From contig JAUNDJ010000011.1 of the NCBI GenBank assembly GCA_030526175.1, positions 1 to 40,345 of the forward strand: DNA of 40,345 nucleotides. Reading direction: 5' to 3'. This DNA comes from Bacillota bacterium (GTDB lineage: Bacteria > Bacillota_I > Bacilli_A > Erysipelotrichales > Erysipelotrichaceae). Position numbers and translations under genes: made by a program. Positions 10,029 to 16,733 of this stretch are shown here, piece after piece; positions within the stretch are counted from its first letter, which is position 1; every line of letters starts with the position of its first letter. Below the pieces are notes generated by a model that was given only the letters and a program-made list of their open reading frames with translations, had not been told where the DNA came from and did no database searches.

Positions 10029-11027
10029 ATGCATATGGCAGATGCTTTAGTATCCCCAAATGTAGGATTAGGAATGTGCGCATTAAGCGCAGCCAGTATC
10101 GGATATTCTGTATACAAAATGAATAAAGAAGAGATTAGTGAGAAAAAATTGCCTTTGATGGCAGTTTCAGGAGCCTTTATCTTCGCCGCACAAATGATTA
10201 ATTTTACCATTCCCGCTACAGGATCAAGTGGACACATTGGAGGAGGAATTCTATTAGCGGCGTTATTAGGAAAATATCCATCCTTACTAACCATCGCAGC
10301 TGTGTTAATCATTCAGTGTTTATTCTTTGCGGATGGAGGGTTATTAGCACTAGGCGCAAATATTTTCAATATGGGTGTTATTCCATGTCTGCTTATTTAT
10401 CCACTAATATTTAAACCAATAATAAAAAAAGGATTTACCAAGAAAAATGTTTTCTTAGCCAGTATTCTATCTTGTGTGATTGGATTACAATTAGGAGCTT
10501 TTGGAGTTGTTCTAGAAACAAGTCTATCCCAAATAACAAGTCTTCCATTTCAGACTTTTGTATTATTAATGCAGCCGATTCACCTAGCGATAGGTCTAAT
10601 AGAAGGTTTTATTACAGCTCTAGTATTAGTTTATGTACAATCGGTATCACCACAAATTATTGAAAGTAGCATAAATTCTTCATACATTGGTATTCCTATA
10701 AAAAAAGTAGTCGTAACATTATTAGTCTTTACAGTTATTACTGGAGGAGGATTGTCATTAATCGCTTCTAGTTTTCCTGATGGATTAGAATGGTCTATTG
10801 AAAAGGTTACAGGTTCTGCAGACTTAGAATCGCAAGAAGATTTGCACCAACAAGTGGGAGCTATTCAGGAACAAACTTCATTTATGCCAGATTATGATTA
10901 TAAGGATGGAAAAGGAAACGGAACGAGTGTTGCTGGATTAGTTGGGGGAGCTCTAACTTGTGCCCTAGCAGGAATGAGTGGTATGATAATTTACCTAATC
11001 AAAAAGAAACAAAATAAAGAGGTATAA
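10029..11027 (+). CDS. nikMN: Nickel ECF transporter S component, NikM-NikN fusion
   Basis: The substrate-binding membrane component of a group I energy-coupling-factor transporter. The protein begins Met-His-Met-Ala-Asp. In NikM/CbiM the amino terminus and His2 are part of the square-planar metal site, which fixes this start; GAGAGG lies 10 bases upstream. Residues 1 to about 215 form the multi-helix M domain, including the conserved SSGHIGGGIL and ADGGLLALGANIFNMG loops. From about residue 225 a further helix, the FPDGLEWS motif, an acidic loop and a last helix with a KKKQ tail form the NikN-like (PDGLE) part. Cobalt is the alternative substrate, but the following larE, larB and larC strongly favour nickel. 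nikQ starts one base after the stop. Confidence 0.9.
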   Translation: MHMADALVSPNVGLGMCALSAASIGYSVYKMNKEEISEKKLPLMAVSGAFIFAAQMINFTIPATGSSGHIGGGILLAALLGKYPSLLTIAAVLIIQCLFFADGGLLALGANIFNMGVIPCLLIYPLIFKPIIKKGFTKKNVFLASILSCVIGLQLGAFGVVLETSLSQITSLPFQTFVLLMQPIHLAIGLIEGFITALVLVYVQSVSPQIIESSINSSYIGIPIKKVVVTLLVFTVITGGGLSLIASSFPDGLEWSIEKVTGSADLESQEDLHQQVGAIQEQTSFMPDYDYKDGKGNGTSVAGLVGGALTCALAGMSGMIIYLIKKKQNKEV

Positions 11028-11028
11028 A

Positions 11029-11826
11029 ATGTTGGATATCCGTAGCAAATTGAGTGATATGTATTCGCTCGAACAATTGGCATCGAAACAAACTTTTTTA
11101 CACAATCTACATCCAGTGTGTAAAATCCTTGTCACATTCGTTTATATCTTATGTGTCATTTCTTTTCCAATTCATAATATTCACTCATTAATGCCATACG
11201 TTTTTTATCCAATGCTTGTGATGGCAATCGCAGATATTCCATTTTCTATGATTATGAAAAGAGCACTTATTGCGCTTCCCTTTTGTTTATTCGCAGGAAT
11301 CAGCAATATTATCTTTGAGCCACAAATCGTGACACTGGGCAATTTTACTATTGGTATGGGATGGCTATCCTGTTTTGCGATATTAATTCGCTCTTTTCTA
11401 ACCATTTGTGCAATCTTAATATTAGTCGCAATAACACCTTTTCCATATCTGATGGACGGCTTAAGACAACTACACATTCCTAATGTGCTCGTTTTATTAT
11501 TTGAAATGACATATCGATATATTAGCGTGTTATTAGATGAAACAAGCATCATGCTGACTAGTTATCGATTGCGCTATCCAGGGATGAATTGGCCAATAAT
11601 CAAAGACTTTGGACCATTTATTGGACAGTTGTTTGTACGAAGCTTTCAAAGAGCACAAAGAGTATATGCAGCCATGCAATGTCGATTGTATGCTTTAGAA
11701 AATCGAAAACCATTGACAGTGAAATGGAAAAATAAAGATACAATATTTATATGTGTAATAAGCTTATTATGCATAATATTCAGGTTTGTGGATGTAACCA
11801 CTATATTAGGAGGAATTGTATGTTAG
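11029..11826 (+). CDS. nikQ: Nickel ECF transporter transmembrane component (CbiQ/NikQ type)
   Basis: The T component that couples ATP hydrolysis to movement of the S component; 265 residues. It has five or six hydrophobic helices in the first 150 residues and at the C-terminus (about 240-262). Between them is a cytoplasmic region with the two coupling-helix signatures typical of the family: RLRYPGMNW near 177-185 and SFQRAQRVYAAMQCR near 205-219, the latter matching the A-R-G-like ATPase-contact motif. The ATG overlaps the end region of nikMN (one-base gap). The 3' end overlaps the ATPase gene as ATGTTAG. Confidence 0.88.
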   Translation: MLDIRSKLSDMYSLEQLASKQTFLHNLHPVCKILVTFVYILCVISFPIHNIHSLMPYVFYPMLVMAIADIPFSMIMKRALIALPFCLFAGISNIIFEPQIVTLGNFTIGMGWLSCFAILIRSFLTICAILILVAITPFPYLMDGLRQLHIPNVLVLLFEMTYRYISVLLDETSIMLTSYRLRYPGMNWPIIKDFGPFIGQLFVRSFQRAQRVYAAMQCRLYALENRKPLTVKWKNKDTIFICVISLLCIIFRFVDVTTILGGIVC

Positions 11827-12527
11827 AAGTAGAAAACTTAACAGTCACTTATCCAGACGGGACAAAAGCAGTCGATCAAGTTTCTTTTACAATTCCAAAA
11901 GGAGAACATGTGGCATTAATCGGGGCAAATGGAGCAGGGAAGAGTTCATTGATACTATCCTTAGTCGGTGTAATCCCTTCACAAGGAAAAATTCAAGTGG
12001 ACGATGTAACATTATCATCCAAAACTATTCAGGAAATTCGAAAAAAAATAGGAATTGTTTTTCAAAATCCAGACGACCAATTGTTCTTACCAACAATCTA
12101 CGATGATATTGCCTTTGGACCAAGAAATTTAGGTATTGACGAAAAAACAATAGAGTATCGTGTGAACGATCGTCTTCAATTGTTAGGCATATCGCATTTG
12201 AAAAATAAAAGTGCCTTAAAAATGTCAGGAGGAGAAAAACGATTAGCCGCTTTGGCTTCCATCCTGGCGATGAAACCATCCATAATGGTATTGGACGAAC
12301 CAACCGCATTTTTAGATCCAAAGGCAAGAAGGAATTTAATCAATATTTTAAAATCTTTACCACATACAATGTTAATTGCGACACACGATCTAACTTTTGC
12401 CAAAGAAGTGTGCGAAAACTGTATTATTCTAAAAAAGGGGAAAGTGTTTGCCCAAGGAAAAAGTGAAGATTTACTATATAATGTCCAATTGATGGACGAA
12501 GGTGGCGTAGAAGCCATAGGAGTATAA
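11820..12527 (+). CDS. nikO: Nickel ECF transporter ATPase (CbiO/NikO type)
   Basis: The ABC ATPase of the nickel importer; 235 residues. The ATG at 11820 is used because GGAGG lies 7 bases upstream and the protein then begins MLEVENLTVTYPDG as in CbiO proteins. It overlaps the nikQ stop in ATGTTAG. Walker A is GANGAGKS (residues 35-42), the Q-loop is FQNPDDQLF, the signature is MSGGEKRLAAL, and Walker B is MVLDEPTAFLDP with the catalytic Glu. The H-loop is IATHDL. Only one ATPase is encoded here, so it probably acts as a homodimer. larE begins one base after the stop. Confidence 0.9.
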   Translation: MLEVENLTVTYPDGTKAVDQVSFTIPKGEHVALIGANGAGKSSLILSLVGVIPSQGKIQVDDVTLSSKTIQEIRKKIGIVFQNPDDQLFLPTIYDDIAFGPRNLGIDEKTIEYRVNDRLQLLGISHLKNKSALKMSGGEKRLAALASILAMKPSIMVLDEPTAFLDPKARRNLINILKSLPHTMLIATHDLTFAKEVCENCIILKKGKVFAQGKSEDLLYNVQLMDEGGVEAIGV

Positions 12528-12528
12528 T

Positions 12529-13272
12529 ATGAAATTAGAAGAGTTTTTTTCAAAATATTCGAAAGTTGCGTTGGGATTTTCTGGAGGTGTTGATTCTGCA
12601 TACTTGTTATATGTAGCCAAAGAAAATAACTGTGAAATACAACCATATTTTATAAAAAGTCCTTTTCAACCACAATTTGAATTAATGGACGCTTATCGAG
12701 TATGCAATGAGCTAGACATAGAACTAAAAGTCATTGAATACGATATACTACAAAACCAAAAGGTTAAAGAAAACCCAGACAATCGCTGTTACTATTGTAA
12801 AAAAGAATTATTTACCTTACTAAAAGAACACGCAAAAAAAGATGGATATTCCATACTAATCGACGGAACCAATGCCAGCGATGACATTGCAGATCGCCCA
12901 GGCTATAAAGCTCTTAATGAACTACAAGTTCTTTCTCCATTACGCGAATGTGGCATCACAAAAAAGGAAGTACGAGAATTGTCTAAAGAAGCCGGATTGT
13001 TTACATGGAACAAACCAAGTTATGCTTGCTTAGCCACTCGCATCCAAGCCAATCAAGAAATCGATAAAGAAACATTAGAAAAAGTAGAATTAGCCGAAGG
13101 TGTATTATCCAATTTAGGATATAAAGATTTCCGTGTACGCGTCTATTATGGAGCAGCTCGCATTCAAATGAAAGAAGATGAATGGTATAATTTTGCGCAA
13201 GATCGAGAACGAGTCTACTCCTTATTAAAACCAATCTTTGATATTGTATTATTCGATATGGAGACTCGATAA
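12529..13272 (+). CDS. larE: LarE, sulfur transferase of nickel-pincer cofactor synthesis
   Basis: LarE adenylates the carboxylates of the pyridinium-3,5-biscarboxylate mononucleotide made by LarB and replaces them by thiocarboxylates. The PP-loop SGGVDS is at residues 18-23. Other Cys positions are an NRCYYCKKELF segment (Cys87, Cys90) and Cys167 in PSYACLATR. Cys167 appears to match the single sacrificial cysteine of the Lactobacillus plantarum enzyme, which loses its sulfur as dehydroalanine. I do not see the three-Cys set expected for the [4Fe-4S] LarE variety at that site, but this needs an alignment. The Shine-Dalgarno lies in the end of nikO; larB starts immediately after the stop. Confidence 0.93.
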   Translation: MKLEEFFSKYSKVALGFSGGVDSAYLLYVAKENNCEIQPYFIKSPFQPQFELMDAYRVCNELDIELKVIEYDILQNQKVKENPDNRCYYCKKELFTLLKEHAKKDGYSILIDGTNASDDIADRPGYKALNELQVLSPLRECGITKKEVRELSKEAGLFTWNKPSYACLATRIQANQEIDKETLEKVELAEGVLSNLGYKDFRVRVYYGAARIQMKEDEWYNFAQDRERVYSLLKPIFDIVLFDMETR

Positions 13273-14031
13273 ATGGATAAACAAGAATTATATTCGCTTT
13301 TAGAACAAGTGAAACAAGACGATATAAGTATAGAAGATGCTATTCTTCAAATCAAAAAAGAACCATTTCACAATCTAGGATTTGCCAAAATTGATAATCA
13401 TCGTGGCATTCGACAAGGCGTGCCAGAAGTTATCTATGGTGCCAGCAAAACACCCGAACAAATCTTTCAAATTGTCCAATCCATGTTGGAAAGCGGACAA
13501 AAAACGATTTTAATTACTCGCATGAAAAAAGAAGCGTATTTATATATGAAAGATAGAATAGAATTTCAATACGATGAAATGTCACACATAGGAATTGTTG
13601 GCCAAATTCCAAAACCCAATGGAAATGGAAAAGTTGTGGTTTGTACAGGAGGTACAAGCGACATGCCCGTTGCCCAAGAAGCCGCATTAACACTAGAAGT
13701 GTTTGGAAACGAAGTAGTTCGTCTATACGATGTAGGTGTAGCAGGGTTACATAGAACATTAGCGCATTTGGACGAAATCATGAGTGCCAATGTGATTATT
13801 GCCATTGCGGGCATGGAAGGTGCATTAGCCAGTGTCATAGGAGGATTAGCCGATTGTCCGGTAATAGCCGTACCAACAAGCGTAGGGTATGGAGCAAGCT
13901 TCCATGGTATATCGGCTCTATTATCCATGTTAAACTCTTGTGCAAGTGGAGTAAGTGTTGTCAACATTGACAATGGTTTTGGAGCCGCTTACCAAGCGAG
14001 TATGATCAATCATATGGGAAGGAAAAAATAG
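13273..14031 (+). CDS. larB: LarB, nicotinate adenine dinucleotide carboxylase/hydrolase
   Basis: LarB starts nickel-pincer cofactor synthesis: it carboxylates C5 of the pyridinium ring of nicotinic acid adenine dinucleotide and releases AMP, giving the dicarboxylated mononucleotide. The 252-residue length is normal. The C-terminal PurE-like domain (about residues 115-250) contains VVVCTGGTSDMPVAQEA, the DVGVAGLHR loop, MEGALASVIGGL and VPTSVGYGASFHG. Cys223 (NSCASG) is probably the counterpart of the catalytic cysteine described for L. plantarum LarB. It starts directly at the larE stop, with no gap, so translation is coupled. Cell location: cytoplasm. Confidence 0.93.
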   Translation: MDKQELYSLLEQVKQDDISIEDAILQIKKEPFHNLGFAKIDNHRGIRQGVPEVIYGASKTPEQIFQIVQSMLESGQKTILITRMKKEAYLYMKDRIEFQYDEMSHIGIVGQIPKPNGNGKVVVCTGGTSDMPVAQEAALTLEVFGNEVVRLYDVGVAGLHRTLAHLDEIMSANVIIAIAGMEGALASVIGGLADCPVIAVPTSVGYGASFHGISALLSMLNSCASGVSVVNIDNGFGAAYQASMINHMGRKK

Positions 14032-14033
14032 GA

Positions 14034-15221
14034 ATGAAAACTTTATATATAGAATGTAATATGGGTGCTGCTGGAGATATGTTGACAGCTGCCCTATTAG
14101 AATTGGTAGACAATCCACAAGACTATGTACACCGCTTTAATCATTTATTAGACGATGTACAAGTAGAACTATCAAGAAGTCAAAAATGTGGTATTTATGG
14201 AAATCATATTTCTGTAAGAATACATGGACAAGAAGAACATGAGCATCACCATCATCATGACCATGAACACCATCATCACCACCATTCTCACAACAATATG
14301 GGTGGAATTGCGCATGTGATATACGATCATATGGAACTCTCTAATAAAATTCGAGAAGATGCAATGAAGGTATACGAACTAATTGCCCAAGCCGAAAGTC
14401 ATGCACACAATATGCCCGTGGATCAAATCCATTTTCATGAAGTCGGAGAAAAAGATGCGATTGTGGATATCGTCAGCGTTTGTATCTTAATGGAAGCTTT
14501 ACAAGTAGACAAAGTCGTTGTCTCACCAATTCATGTAGGAAGTGGACATGTACATTGTGCTCACGGAATCTTACCCGTACCAGCCCCAGCAACCGCACAT
14601 ATCTTACAAGATGTACCAACGTATCAAGGACACATCCAAGGTGAATTATGCACGCCAACAGGAGCGGCGTTATTAAAACATTTTGCGACCGAATTTGGCC
14701 AACAACCAATTATGAAAGTTGAAAAAGTCGGATATGGAATGGGAAACAAAGATTTTGAACAAGCAAACTGTGTACGTGTATTCTTAGGCGAAAGTGAAGA
14801 CAAAAGTGAAGATGTGATTGAACTAAAATGCAATATCGACGATATGAGTGGAGAAGAAATAGGATATGCCATGGACGCTCTATTCCAAGAAGGTGCTTTG
14901 GATGTATATACTCAAGCTATCGGAATGAAAAAGAATCGACCAGGTGTTCTTTTTACTGTTATGTGTAAGATGGAAGACCGTGAAAAGATGATTCAGGCGA
15001 TTTTCAAAAATACTTCCACAATCGGCATTCGAGAAGAAGCGTTCAAAAGATATACATTAGAAAGAAAAGTGGAAACAGTAAATACAACTTTTGGACCAGT
15101 ACGAAATAAAAAAGTAAGTGGTTATGGGATTTCACGAAGCAAATTCGAATACGAAGATTTAGAAAAAATCGCTAAAGAAAAAAATGTATCCATTCAAGAA
15201 GTAAGAGAACTATTGAAGTAA
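14034..15221 (+). CDS. larC: LarC, CTP-dependent nickel insertase
   Basis: LarC inserts nickel into the dithiocarboxylated nucleotide, using CTP, to give the mature nickel-pincer nucleotide. It is one continuous 395-residue frame; in L. plantarum the protein is made from larC1 and larC2 by programmed frameshifting, and no such break is visible here. The N-terminal domain has the NMGAAGDM motif (residues 9-16). Residues 69-86 contain 14 histidines in 18 positions (14238-14291), a probable nickel-storage or delivery loop. The conserved HFHEVGEKDAIVDI and HGILPVPAPAT segments follow, and the C-terminal domain has CNIDDMSGEEIGYAMD and a YTLERKVETVNT stretch. It is the last gene of the operon; a terminator overlaps its end. 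Confidence 0.95.
   Translation: MKTLYIECNMGAAGDMLTAALLELVDNPQDYVHRFNHLLDDVQVELSRSQKCGIYGNHISVRIHGQEEHEHHHHHDHEHHHHHHSHNNMGGIAHVIYDHMELSNKIREDAMKVYELIAQAESHAHNMPVDQIHFHEVGEKDAIVDIVSVCILMEALQVDKVVVSPIHVGSGHVHCAHGILPVPAPATAHILQDVPTYQGHIQGELCTPTGAALLKHFATEFGQQPIMKVEKVGYGMGNKDFEQANCVRVFLGESEDKSEDVIELKCNIDDMSGEEIGYAMDALFQEGALDVYTQAIGMKKNRPGVLFTVMCKMEDREKMIQAIFKNTSTIGIREEAFKRYTLERKVETVNTTFGPVRNKKVSGYGISRSKFEYEDLEKIAKEKNVSIQEVRELLK
14238..14291 (+). repeat. Histidine-codon tract within larC
   Basis: A low-complexity CAT/CAC run encoding residues 69-86 of LarC, of which 14 are His and the others Glu, Asp and Ser. This is the kind of metal-binding insert common in nickel chaperones such as HypB and UreE. 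The codons are mixed CAT and CAC, so it is not a simple slippage repeat. Confidence 0.9.
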
Positions 15222-15238
15222 TCTTACTTCTTTTTTTT
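15196..15238 (+). terminator. larC terminator with two possible stems
   Basis: AAGAAGTAAGA (15196-15206, inside larC) can pair with TCTTACTTCTT (15222-15232), or a nearer GAAGTA (15215-15220) can pair with TACTTC (15225-15230). Both end in a run of T to 15238. The stop codon TAA (15219-15221) lies within the structure, so a ribosome terminating there would affect which stem forms. Confidence 0.75.
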
Positions 15239-15241
15239 AAG

Positions 15242-15270
15242 TTTAGAGAAAGCGTTTTCTTTGATATAAT
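15242..15270 (+). promoter_or_regulatory. Promoter of the GH1 pair
   Basis: An extended -10, TGATATAAT, with TATAAT at 15265-15270, and a weaker -35 TTTAGA at 15242-15247, 17-base spacer. The leader is about 23 bases and carries AAAAGGAG. The spacer is occupied by the cre-like site at 15247-15260. Confidence 0.7.
15247..15260 (+). promoter_or_regulatory. cre-like site (CcpA operator)
   Basis: AGAAAGCGTTTTCT is close to the catabolite-responsive element consensus TGWAARCGYTWWCA: the core AAAGCGTTTTC fits fully and only the outermost bases differ. It fills the promoter spacer, a position where CcpA-HPr(Ser-P) binding would repress. This is consistent with glucose repression of the 6-phospho-beta-glucosidase genes. 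That CcpA exists in this organism is assumed. Confidence 0.7.
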
Positions 15271-15299
15271 AATTATTAGAGGAAAAGGAGAAAAATCTT

Positions 15300-16715
15300 A
15301 TGATTCATAAAACATTAAAACCGTTCCCAAAAGATTTCTTTTGGGGAGCAAGTACTTCTGCGTATCAAGTAGAAGGAGCCAATTTAGAAGATGGAAAAGG
15401 ACCATCTTGCCAAGACGTAAAAGAATTACCTCCTGGAACAGCGGACTTAAAAACTTGTGCCGATCACTATCACCACTATAAAGAAGACGTGGCTTTAATG
15501 GCAGAAATGGGATTCAAATCGTATCGTTTCTCAATCGCATGGACACGTATCCTTCCACAAGGAACAGGAGAAGTGAATCCAAAAGGAATTGAATTCTACA
15601 ACAATTTAATTGATGAAATTAAAAAATATGGAATGGAACCAATCGTTACAATGTTCCACTTTGATATGCCAGCCGCTTTAGACGAAAGAGGATCTTGGGG
15701 AAATCGTGAATCGGTAGATTGGTTTGTGAATTTCGCAAAAATCATGTTCGAAAACTTTGGAGACCGCGTAAAATACTGGTTAACAATTAATGAACAAAAT
15801 ATGTTGACTTTAGTAGGACCAATCATTGGAACATTACACTTACCAGAAAACTGTGAAAATCCAATGAGAGAAATCTACCAACAAAACCACCATATGTTAC
15901 TAGCGCAAGCCAAAGCTATGGTGTTATGTCACGAAATGTTACCAGGAGCAAAAATTGGACCAGCTCCAAACATTTCCTTAATCTATCCAGCATCTTGTAA
16001 ACCAGAAGATATCACAGCGGCACAAAACTTCAATGCGATGCGAAACTGGTTATATCTAGATATGGCCGTTTATGGTGTATACAATGCGATTCTATGGTCA
16101 TATTTAGAAGAACACGACGCATGTCCAGTTATTGAAGAAGGTGACATGGATATCATGAAACAAGCTCACCCAGACTTTATCGGTTTCAACTACTACAATA
16201 CAGGTACCGTTTCAGCATCCGATGGAACAGAAGTCGCTGGTGGAGACCAACAATCATCTAATGGTATTGCAGGATTCTATAAAGGATTTAAAAACCCATA
16301 TTTACCAGTAACAGAATTCAACTGGGAAATCGACCCAATCGGATTTAGAAATACAATTCGTGAAATGTATTCACGTTATCGTTTACCAATGTTAGTTACA
16401 GAAAATGGACTTGGAGCATACGATACATTAACAGAAGATGGAAAAATTCACGATACATATCGTATTAAATACTATCAAGATCACATCATTCAAATCCAAG
16501 AAGCCATTACAGATGGATGTGAAATGTTAGGATACAACCCATGGTCAGCTATCGACTTAGTATCAACACACGAAGGAATCCGTAAACGTTATGGATTTAT
16601 CTATGTAGACACTACGGATGAAGAAGTAGGATCATTAAAACGTTATCGTAAAGATTCATTCTTCTGGTATAAAAAAGTTATCGCTTCAAATGGATCTGAC
16701 TTATCCGATTTATAA
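15300..16715 (+). CDS. 6-phospho-beta-glucosidase, GH1 (copy 1)
   Basis: Glycoside hydrolase family 1, expected to split 6-phospho-beta-glucosides delivered by a PTS into glucose-6-phosphate and an aglycone or glucose. The 471-residue length is typical. The GH1 N-terminal signature FFWGASTSAYQVEGA is at residues 13-27. The acid/base is Glu165 (TINEQ) and the nucleophile is Glu368 (VTENG). Ser422, Lys429 and Tyr431 in VSTHEGIRKRYGFIYVD match the S-x6-K-x-Y phosphate-binding signature that separates 6-phospho enzymes from plain beta-glucosidases. AAGGAG precedes the ATG by 10 bases. It shares two long blocks of identical DNA with the next gene, differing mainly in residues about 262-338. No PTS gene is in the window. 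Confidence 0.9.
   Translation: MIHKTLKPFPKDFFWGASTSAYQVEGANLEDGKGPSCQDVKELPPGTADLKTCADHYHHYKEDVALMAEMGFKSYRFSIAWTRILPQGTGEVNPKGIEFYNNLIDEIKKYGMEPIVTMFHFDMPAALDERGSWGNRESVDWFVNFAKIMFENFGDRVKYWLTINEQNMLTLVGPIIGTLHLPENCENPMREIYQQNHHMLLAQAKAMVLCHEMLPGAKIGPAPNISLIYPASCKPEDITAAQNFNAMRNWLYLDMAVYGVYNAILWSYLEEHDACPVIEEGDMDIMKQAHPDFIGFNYYNTGTVSASDGTEVAGGDQQSSNGIAGFYKGFKNPYLPVTEFNWEIDPIGFRNTIREMYSRYRLPMLVTENGLGAYDTLTEDGKIHDTYRIKYYQDHIIQIQEAITDGCEMLGYNPWSAIDLVSTHEGIRKRYGFIYVDTTDEEVGSLKRYRKDSFFWYKKVIASNGSDLSDL
15324..16075 (+). repeat. Direct repeat block A, unit 1
   Basis: By eye this 752-base block is identical to 16758-17509 in the second GH1 gene, whereas two silent differences occur just before it (codons 4 and 8) and similarity falls sharply after it. 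This implies recent duplication or gene conversion. Confidence 0.85.
16386..16648 (+). repeat. Direct repeat block B, unit 1
   Basis: A 263-base block identical by eye to 17826-18088 in the second GH1 gene, encoding the nucleophile and the phosphate-binding loop. Single silent differences flank it on both sides. Confidence 0.85.
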
Positions 16716-16733
16716 GAAATAAGGAGACATATC

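Noticed and set aside
9836-10312. A 158-codon antisense frame spanning the DUF3842-NikMN junction
   Set aside because: It covers two genes with strong family signatures on the plus strand and has no promoter or Shine-Dalgarno of its own.
10029-12527. Assignment of the ECF transporter to cobalt (CbiMNQO)
   Set aside because: Sequence alone cannot exclude it, but the single operon with larE, larB and larC makes nickel much more likely, and no cobalamin synthesis gene is present.
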